64,000 nt of DNA from Wurfbainia villosa (taxonomy: Eukaryota; Streptophyta; Magnoliopsida; Zingiberales; Zingiberaceae), in the NCBI GenBank assembly GCA_025175895.1, contig CM046004.1, positions 15,425,011 to 15,489,010 on the forward strand. The letters are read 5' to 3'. The notes beneath the pieces were generated by a model. That model saw only the letters and a list, made by a program, of their open reading frames with translations, ran no database searches and had not been told where the DNA came from. Below, piece after piece: positions 56,750 through 64,000 of this stretch. Positions within the stretch are counted from its first letter, which is position 1, and each line of letters starts with the position of its first letter. The translations under genes and the position numbers were made by a program.

Positions 56750-57648
56750 GAACTTGTAAATTATATTTTCTCACTACTATTTCTTAATTTTCATGGAACT
56801 AGCATAGGACATACCTTAGATATCATGCACCTATAGATTTAAGGAGCCAATACATCTCACAACACATAGGACTAATGTGTTTGTGTACTTAGCCACGTAG
56901 ATGGGCGTGAGATGTTAGGACCTTACTCCTGGTTCCAGATGTAGAGCTAGTGCATCGCCATGAACCACGGAGTATAATCATACATACTAACCGACTCTGA
57001 CCAGGACTGGTTGATCTTTCATATCAATCAAGCCAAATATGAGTCGAACATTTTATAGATGAACTTATTTTCAGTATATTTTTTTCAAAATAATGTGGAA
57101 CATGCTTGGACTTTAAAATTAATACTTATTTTTTATTCCACACACGCCCTCACTCTTTTCGATATATGGCAAAAGGGGGAGAAAAAGGCCAAAGTTAAGG
57201 GATCAATTTTTTTTATGGCCAAGACTTACTTAACTTTAAGTTAACAAAACAAGTTAAGAGAATTCTTAACTTAAACACACTTAGTTAACTTGTTAGTGTT
57301 AACAAAACGGAAAGGTTTACTTAACTTTAAGTTAACTTGTTAACAAAACGGAAGTAAAGGCCAAGGTTAAGAAATCAGTTTTTTGATTTCTTAACTTAAA
57401 ACTTATTTTAAACACTATGGCCAATATTAAGTAATTGCGGTTACTTAATTCTTTTGTTTAGTAGCAAACATCAAGGGGGAGACTTAAAACTCTTTCTCAA
57501 GTACTCACCCTCGGTCAAGGGGGAGGATTCCTCAAGGGGGAGCACTTGAAAGTTTTTATACTCCTGCTCATTCATGCATATCTCTTGCTCATTTTGCTTA
57601 ATGCACTTAATTTATTTTTCTTAACTTTGTATGTGGGTTTGCCATAAA
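56750..57648 (+). other. 3' tail of El-13
   Basis: Untranslated, with repeated agttaac/ttaactt words (57235-57345) and several short purine tracts (aagggggag at 57174, 57475, 57517, 57535). No env-like frame is seen, although SIRE relatives can carry one. Confidence 0.7.
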
Positions 57649-57664
57649 TCAAAAAGGGGGATAT
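57649..57664 (+). promoter_or_regulatory. Polypurine tract of El-13
   Basis: tcaaaaagggggatat before TGTTGG; El-6 has aaaaagggggagat at the same place. Confidence 0.9.
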
Positions 57665-58790
57665 TGTTGGTGCAGTAGACACCTAAGTCGAACCTGAGTT
57701 TTTGATTATAGCAAACGATACAAAGTTAAGCTCATGTCGTTATCTCACGAGCTGAATCAAGTGTGCACAAAATTGCTATAGCTGGAGCTGAAGGCTAGCG
57801 ACACCCGGAGGAAGCCGCAGTGGTCGGGCAACACTCGAGTGACTTCGGAGGGAGCCAAAGGAATCGAGTGGAAGGCCGGAAGCAAAAGCGACATAGTAAG
57901 TATCGAGGTAAGCTTGTGTGTGTGCGAGAGTAAGTAAGGTCATATCCTCTTTACGGGGATGATCTTAAGCGTAGATCCGACCAAAGACATCCTATAGATG
58001 GTCTAGGTCGAGATCGGACGGTCGACGACTGCTGAAATTATGTTTTTGTTGAGCTAACTTTGACTTGCAGCAAGCATCAGTCGACTGCCAGCTTGGAGGA
58101 CTCGACTGCCGTCAATCAGTCGACTGCCGGAGGTTAGCACTCGACTGATGCTGCCATCAGTCGATTGATGATGGCCATCTGGTCAAAGGATTAGCTTTGA
58201 GGAGTCAAGGTTTATCACCAAATTTCAAGGGGAGTGGTGCTCAAATATGATTAGCTAGGGTTCCTCTCGAAAAGAGGCTCAAAGGATATAAAAAGAGGTC
58301 CTAACCTAGGGTTTCTTCATCAATTCTAAGTGCTCAAAAGCCTCCGCAACGCTGTGACTCTCCGACGATTCTACAACAACGAAGTGTTGCCAACACCCTA
58401 GCTTAAGTTCTTTTTTTTAATTGTTGGTATAATCTTACTTTGTTATTGCTTTCAATATTGCAATTCTTTTTAATCGAGGTTTTCTATCGTTGCATTTTAC
58501 TTAAATAGAAGAGAGGGTTTGTCTCTCTATATTTTTTGCTTCGAAGGTTTTTGTAATCGTCAAACTCCTACCTCCAACGAGGAGTGTTTTAGTGAATTGC
58601 CCTTCGTACACAGTCTAGGACCGTTAGGGCCTTGGAGTAGTAGCCGAAGGCTACGAACCAAGTAAAGAATATCTTGTCTCTTTTTGTTTCATTTATCTTT
58701 CCGCTGCACTTAATTGTTTTGATATGAACTCGAGAAAAAAAAGGGGTTTTCGCTATTCACCCCCCTCTAGCGAACCGCTTCGATCCAACA
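57665..58790 (+). repeat. 3' LTR of El-13 (F2)
   Basis: 1126 bp. Nearly identical to the 5' LTR except around 58060-58140, where intact CAGTCGACTG copies replace the shortened sequence of 48555-48600. TATA-like tataaaaag near 58288; R-U5 cassette 58563-58665. Confidence 0.95.
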
Positions 58791-58855
58791 ATCTTTAGTT
58801 GTTTTCTTAGTTTTACTTACTTGCACGAGACATACAAAAATAAAATGTAAGGGTG
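58791..58855 (+). promoter_or_regulatory. Interior end and polypurine region of El-7
   Basis: ataaaatgtaagggtg lies directly before the LTR start TGATAACTCAC, similar to the gypsy string taagtgtgggg. Confidence 0.6.
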
Positions 58856-61120
58856 TGATAACTCACATTTTGACATGATATTTATATTTATTTCTCGATG
58901 TTTTAATCCACTCGTATAGTTAATTCGATGTATTTACCATGTTTTATGAGCATGGATTGTTTTGGCACCTCAATGCAAAAACCTGCTAAATTGATATCCC
59001 TATTGATTGATTCAATATATACTTTATTTTGTAGGACAATTGAGGAGCAAATCGAGAATTTTTAGAGTAGAAGTCACCACAGTTGGGCCATGGTGTGAAC
59101 CACAACCGTGGTCCTCCTTGCTGCAACCCAGAAGAGAGCTCCAGAGGCCACCATGGCTAGGCCATGGTGTAGGTGTGAAGCCCTATTTTGGATGAGCATA
59201 AAAGCCAAATCAAGGGTTTTCTCCTACATCTCTCTTCTTTCCTCCATGCCAACTGCCTCCATTGCCTCTCCCACTCAAGAGAGGGTCCATCCACTACTCT
59301 TTCGCTTGAATTAGAGGGAAGAGTTGCTACATAGCGGTGCTCCACCAACATCCACTATCTCATCAGCATGTCATCTTCACTCTAGGATTAGAGAGAGGAG
59401 CTTCATCTTTGACAACGTATTTTCGAGCTCGAATAGATAAGGGAGAGCTCAGATTCTCCACCAAGCTTTTGGACTACAGAGTTTGATTCATACTGCAGTC
59501 ACATTCCATCTCCAGAGGTTGGATTAAGATCTCTGTCGGATTTCACCATAGTCATCTTCTGCCACAAGCACAAGCTTAGGGGTGACCACGGTTCTGAAAC
59601 CATCAGTTTCGGTTTTGGAACTATCGGTTCTGATTTATCATCCAATGGAATCGGAACTGAATCGCTCATCAACGGTTTCGATTTCGATTTCAGAACTGTC
59701 GATTTCAATTCCTTACGATTTGGTTTTGATTTCAGAATCATCGGTTTCGGTTTATCATCCACTGGAATCGGAATCGAACTGTTAATGACTATTTCATATC
59801 CTTACGATTTGATTTCGGTTCGAACCGTTTAGAACCAAAATTTAAATTATTTAATTTTAAGTCTCTCAATTTAAGTATATTAATTTTCAATTCATTAATT
59901 CAATTGATTTATTTTAATTCAAATTTAAGTTTTATATGTGGAGATTTAACTTATATCGATTTATTTATTTTATATAGCTCTTTAAATCAAATATTTATCA
60001 TAAAAAATTATCATCAAAATATATTTAATTAATAAATTCACACCCATAAATTAAAAAGAAAGAATATATATATTATCATTCTTATAATTATAATATGTTA
60101 CCTCTCTCATTCTTTGATTTAATAATAAAAAAAAAGGAAAGAGTTTGTACTTAATTTATATAAATCAAGTTGTCTGCGTATCCTTTTGGGGTCTTAAGGA
60201 ATCAAAGTCCTCATAGTTCACTTACTATTTAAATATGACTCTCTTACCTTAATTTAATCTAAAATGTTGTCAGAGGTAGCGGTTGATGTGCCTTCGGTTG
60301 TAAGATCATATAAGTCTTCATTATTCTCCTTTATTATCTCTTGTTGCCTAAGATTTGCTTTTAAAAATTTAATTCTAGTTTCAACAAAAAAAAATACTCA
60401 GTTCCGATTCTGGTTCGATTTTGGTTCTGTTTCGGTTCCGATTTCAATTCGGTTCTGATTCTAAAAATTTAAAAATCAGAACCGAACCATATGTCTTCGG
60501 TTCTGATTCTGATTCTAATTTTTGAACCGAAATAAAAAAAGCAGTTCCGATTCAGTTTTTAAGCGATCGATTCCAGTTTGATTCACGGTTCGAACCGAAT
60601 CGTAGTCACCCCTACACAAGCCCTACATCCACTATATCCACTACCGGAGAGAGAGATCACTTTATTTTAGTCTAGTTTAATTTTCTTGCATATAAAGTAT
60701 TTATTTAAATGGCTCTTACATTGGTAAGCTTAGCTTAACATCATTTGTAAACACTAAGTGTTAGTTTAAATAATTTTTTACAATTTTAGTTGCTTCAATA
60801 CTGCATTTTAAGTATTTAATTAAATTCTTACATTACCTTACTTGTTTGAATGTTTAAATTTTGTTCTTTATTTGGATGCAATTAGGTTAGGTTAAATTAG
60901 GGATGTTTTAATTACCTTGCAATTAGATTAGAATTTCAATTCTAATCCCTTATTTATAATAGAAAAATCAAAATAATAAATAGCGATCCTAAGACTATCA
61001 TTCTATCGATTATACTCAATAGGAGACTATCTGAATCATCTCTATGTTATATTAGTGTAGAGAAGGTTCGGTAAATTAAATTTGTTTGATACACCATGGT
61101 GCGACACACACATGTTATCA
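58856..61120 (+). repeat. 3' LTR of El-7, split by El-15
   Basis: Starts TGATAACTCACATTTTGAC and ends CATGTTATCA. About 1.22 kb without El-15. It carries the undisturbed El-8 target (gattcatactgcagtc, 59484-59499). No gene: frames at 59007-59314 are not conserved in the sister LTR. Confidence 0.82.
59577..60614. mobile_element. El-15: hAT-like non-autonomous DNA transposon
   Basis: 1038 bp with terminal inverted repeats TAGGGGTGAC/GTCACCCCTA, extended imperfectly (acggttc/gaaccg). The 8-bp target duplication is cacaagct/cacaagcc (59569-59576, 60615-60622). The empty site is intact in the sister LTR at 42401-42408. The ends are filled with short subterminal words (ggttctg, cggtttcgatttc, gaaccga) in both orientations. 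The middle is AT-rich and has no transposase. An 8-bp duplication with this terminus type fits the hAT superfamily. Confidence 0.85.
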
Positions 61121-62275
61121 CCAAGCATGTGCACCGTGTGTCCTGAGAACTCGAGTAAAAGGGTTGCAATGTATTGTAAGTCTCCTACTTTCATTCCCAT
61201 TTACTTTAAGGCCACCTAAAAGAGAATGTTGACCGAGCTATCTACATCCACAAAAATCCAAGCTACATTATTATAGTTTGCCACCATAGCTTGAATGACC
61301 AATACATCATTGTGGGGCATTGTAACTCCTTCCAAGTCATTGGGTTCAAACCCTAGCACCGATGGCGACTCCACTCAAAAGCACTGACAACCATGCATTC
61401 GACTTAGTTATATCTCTTCTGCACTCAATTGAAGTCACCATCCCTCAAAATCATACTTATGACTCCTTGAACAAGTTGATTATACCATATTAGATTGTCT
61501 TCTTGTTTTGTCGAGGGATTAGGTCCGTGGTCCCGACCTCAGGAGGCTCGGGTGGAGTTGCCTTAGAGGATTGCGTGTAGGTGGCAATTATTGATTAGGA
61601 GAAGAAGCTATCAAATGGTATGCACTTGAGGATAGACACCGATAAGACACTCTAGCTTATGATCTATTGCCTCAGAGGATAGTGTGGAGGTGGCATCTAT
61701 TGATTAGGAGGAGAAGCTGTCAACATGGTTTGCACTTGAGGATAGACACCGATAAGCCACTCCAGCTTATGATCTAACTTCTGGCAGTCACGTGTGTTGT
61801 GTCCATATGCATGTTGGAAGGTGCAATAAGTGGGAGGCCAAGGATGGTAAGGTCTCTATTCAGCTCTTGATGGTCTCCTTAATAGTTGTTGATCCTCACA
61901 TATTTGTAAATCCCTCTCATTTGAGACTCGTAGAGGGGCGATGTAGCTAGGGTTGATAGTGAGGAAGGATAGGTCAGAGAGAAAATTAGGCCTTGACTTG
62001 ACGCTCTGGGGCCTTGACCGGTTGGGACCCTCATTATTTTACTTTGTTCCTTAGGCGAGAAGTTCATAATAGTCATGTGGGGACTTCTTTGCTAAACAGT
62101 GGAAGAAGTTTCCATCGCAAAGCCCTTGTACGAAGGCATTTGTCAAGATTTTCACTGCCACTGAAGGTATCTCCAAGGTGGCTCGAATAAACCTCTGTAT
62201 ATTTTTCCATAAAGATTCTTGTAGTTTTTGCTTGAGATTGAATAAGCTAAGATGATACTGCTACTACCTTTTCTC
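61121..62275 (-). pseudogene. El-16: Ty3/gypsy gag C-terminal half and protease start, minus strand
   Basis: On minus, from about 62260: SLFNLKQKLQESLWKNIQRF, RATLEIPSVAVKILTNAFVQ, DGNFFHCLAKKSPHDYYELL (stop after it), then a CCHC knuckle CTFQHAYGHNTRDC near 61831-61788. Further on is NDVLVIQAMVANYNVAWIFV and DVDSSVNILF near 61300-61205, the gypsy protease active-site region (usually DTGSS). Many stops and frame changes. It is cut at 61120 by the El-7 border. Tat-like lineage is suspected from the gag motifs. Confidence 0.75.
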
Positions 62276-63244
62276 ATAAGTAAAATGAAAGGACCCGTGC
62301 ATAAGACATTATCTGAACCAAATAGTTGGTTCGGCAGAGGGGGTCTGAGAAAATCAGTTCAGGCACATAAGTCTAGGAAAAATGGTTCGGGGAGATGTTT
62401 CAAGAGAATTGGCACGGCCGAGTGGATTTGCAGATTGGTTCGGTACGGGAAGAATAGGAATCAGCTCGGTAGAACAGGCCTAGAGGTTGGTTCTGTACGG
62501 GAAGGATAGAAGTTGGTTCGGGTTATTAGAAGAAGTCTAAGAGCTATGCTACACTTAAGTAGTAGGTTTAGGCTAGCTTTAAGGAAGGCAAGTGGGTGAA
62601 AGGGATAGGCTAGAATATTTCCCAAAATATGGGTGAGAAGTTTGTTACACAACAAATTAGGACCCCACATAATATTCGGAGGAGTCTTCACTCCCCATTT
62701 CTGTAACATAATAATTCTCCAGGTAAGCAAGGTGGCCACATATACGATGATGAAGGAGGTTCATTATGCAACAGCTAGCTAGAGGAAGAGGAGGAAGATA
62801 AAAAGAAAAAGAGAGGCGAGAGGAAGGGGATCCGTAACTTTCAACAGCGAGAGACAAAGGCACACTTGAAGGGGAGAGCGACCACATCGCCGGAGAAGGA
62901 AGGAAGAAGGAGACAAGGAGAGTAGTGAGCTCCATTCTTTCCCTATCTGTATATTGAGCTAACTGTAAGAGGTTTTTTCCCTCCGCCTCCGAAAGCTTTT
63001 TCCGAAAAGGAGGAGATTCATAGTGAAAGTGTGTTGGCACCATAGCTCGTGGGAGAGCTCACCCCTATGGAGTAGGAATTCTTATTCTGAATCACATTAA
63101 ATCCTATGTCTCTGCTCTTTGCTTTGGCTGTGCGTATTTTTCTTCTTCGTATTTCATTACTGTTGCGGCCGGAGAGAACCCGAAGCTTCCCGCATGCACC
63201 TTGGCGTTGAACGGAGGCTAGAAAATCCATCTACGACCACATCA
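62276..63244 (+). repeat. Probable 5' LTR of gypsy element El-17
   Basis: The end is fixed at ccacatca (63244), because it is followed by gttggtgtcgtctatggga, the usual gypsy leader. The start is not resolved (TG candidates at 62253 or 62287). It carries the R-U5 stem-loop cassette: CTCC..GGAG 62980-63012, GAGCTC-loop-GAGCTC near 63043-63060, then GGAGTAGGAATTC near 63069. Repeated ggttcgg words occur at 62324-62520. No gene seen. Confidence 0.55.
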
Positions 63245-63893
63245 GTTGGTGTCGTCTATGGGAAACGTTGAGCAAGATGTTGAGATGCAGCCAGAGGAGA
63301 TACTCTATCCAGGAGCCTCCTCTGTAGAGGAGAATCCCATCACACTACTATCGTCGTAGTTAAGGGCCATGGTGGACACAGCCGTGGCCGAAGCCCTCGC
63401 CAAAGAGAGGAGGACTGGGTACCTCCATCCTCATTCTGATGAACCTTCCCCCCATGGACAACAACAAGAGATGCCCCCTCCACTTCGTACAACTACAAAT
63501 GTTGAGGTGTTGCCTAGGGATGGGTTGGGGGGAAGAGTGCATCAGACCACTATGCCTGCAACCCAGATCCAACAAGAAGAGCAGGGCGAAAGCCAGTCAA
63601 CCAGGGCTCCTGAGATTTATGAGCCTAGTCCTTTCACCGTTGACATTCTTTCTGAATTGCCACCCTCATACTTCAGAAATCCCTAGGTGGACAAGTACGA
63701 TGGTACGACGGATCCTGAAGAACATCTATCGCAGTTTCCAGGAGCTACCTCGCTTCATTGCTACATTGATGCCCTCAAATGTCGGGTCTTCCATACTACT
63801 TTAACCAGCTCGGCGCAAAAATGGTTCAACACCCTTCCCCCCGGGGTCTATTACTTATTTCGCTGATTTTCAAGGGGTGTTCCGCCAAGAGTT
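63245..63893 (+). pseudogene. gag: El-17 gypsy gag N-terminal half
   Basis: After the leader, an open frame at 63369-63686 (MVDTAVAEALAKERRTGYLH) ends with LPPSYFRNP and a TAG. The same frame then continues VDKYDGTTDPEEHLSQFPGA, a hallmark of plant gypsy gag, followed by CRVFHTTLTSSAQKWFNTL and LPPGVYY in shifted frames. The gene is cut at 63893 by an F1 LTR. It would encode the capsid; here it is broken. Confidence 0.8.
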
Positions 63894-64000
63894 TGTTGGT
63901 GCAATCGGCCTAGGTCACGATTGACTAGGACTCGAGTTTGACTCGAGTGATGTTTTGATGTTCGACAAAAATATATGACAATGTAATTGTCATGGGAAAG
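63894..64000 (+). mobile_element. El-18: start of an F1 LTR, cut by the window edge
   Basis: TGTTGGTGCAATCGGCCTAG with the actcgagtttgactcgag block, reading like the El-11 LTRs up to catgggaaag at 64000, where the mini-hairpin array would begin. It interrupts the El-17 gag. Whether it is a solo LTR or a full element cannot be seen. Confidence 0.92.

Larger units (their letters stand above)
48159..58790 (+). mobile_element. El-13: SIRE/Maximus-like Ty1/copia element (family F2), nearly complete
   Basis: 10,632 bp with perfect target duplication ATCTT (48154-48158, 58791-58795). 5' LTR 48159-49262, primer site 49263-49277, gag, spacer, pol, 3' tail, polypurine tract 57649-57664, 3' LTR 57665-58790. 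Solo LTR El-14 (53436-55127) splits pol. The LTRs look nearly identical apart from the palindrome tract, and most defects are single stops, so it is probably one of the younger elements here. A close relative could supply the enzymes that F1 lacks. Confidence 0.95.
21495..61120 (+). mobile_element. El-7: Ty3/gypsy-type element forming the scaffold of the right half
   Basis: 5' LTR in two parts (21495-22127 and 42322-42883), gypsy leader at 42884, interior 42884-44255, 46297-48158 and 58791-58855, and 3' LTR 58856-61120. The 3' LTR starts TGATAAC and ends GTTATCA; the 5' LTR ends the same way but lacks its first 20-odd bases where it meets El-4. Nested inside are El-8 (with El-9, TRIM and El-11), El-12, El-13 (with El-14) and El-15. 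The interior without nests is about 3.3 kb, with one degenerate ORF and no recognisable pol, so this copy is non-autonomous or heavily decayed. Confidence 0.75.

Noticed and set aside
61879..62076. Minus frame as a small host gene
   Set aside because: It is a frame within the decayed gypsy gag El-16, lying between recognisable gag motifs.

Overview
The window is plant nuclear DNA made almost entirely of nested transposable elements. The evidence is eukaryotic and plant-type: Ty1/copia polyproteins with gag zinc knuckle, DSG/DTG protease, HHCC integrase and YVDD reverse transcriptase; Ty3/gypsy LTRs with the usual leader and polypurine tracts; initiator-Met-tRNA-type primer binding sites (tggtatcagagcc); a hAT-like DNA transposon; and a TRIM. 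I found no host gene, tRNA, rRNA or CRISPR array. A large-genome angiosperm is the natural reading; the species cannot be named from this sequence.

Layout. 1-7033: decayed Ty1/copia element El-1 (last bases of its 5' LTR, gag-pol, 3' LTR). 7034-8649: 3' end and LTR of a gypsy element, El-2. 8829-10255: solo LTR El-3 of a family called F1 here (target duplication ACAAT). 10585-21494: F1 element El-4, gag only, split by solo F1 LTR El-5 (14344-18573, duplication TATTT), itself split by a rearranged F2 element El-6 (15510-18226, duplication GATTG). 21495-61120: gypsy element El-7, the scaffold of the rest. Its 5' LTR is split by gypsy-type element El-8 (22128-42321, minus). El-8 in turn carries F1 element El-9 (22655-31583, minus, duplication CTATG) and a TRIM (32600-33191) in its 3' LTR, and F1 element El-11 (33352-39827, plus, duplication CTACT) in its short interior. 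The El-7 interior also holds a small non-autonomous LTR element El-12 (44256-46296) and the near-complete SIRE/Maximus-like copia element El-13 of family F2 (48159-58790, duplication ATCTT), which is split by an inverted solo F1 LTR El-14 (53436-55127, duplication GAATC). The El-7 3' LTR carries the hAT-like insertion El-15 (59577-60614). 61121-63893: two gypsy gag fragments in opposite orientation (El-16, El-17). 63894-64000: start of another F1 LTR.

The most unusual material is family F1. Three copies (El-4, El-9, El-11) have LTRs, primer site, a long gag-type gene and a polypurine tract, but no protease, integrase or reverse transcriptase. They presumably depend on a related SIRE-like element such as El-13. 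F1 LTRs carry a tandem array of CCAAG/CTTGG mini-hairpins, then a cluster of the 10-bp palindrome CAGTCGACTG just upstream of a TATA-like box. The palindrome cluster recurs in the U3 of F2 and upstream of an extra, apparently spliced ORF in El-9. A three-stem-loop cassette with a conserved GGAGTAG recurs in R-U5 of F1, F2 and a gypsy LTR.

Limits: repeat boundaries were fixed by eye from terminal TG..CA, target duplications and comparison of copies inside the window. No divergence, age or database search was computed. Lineage names come from remembered family features.
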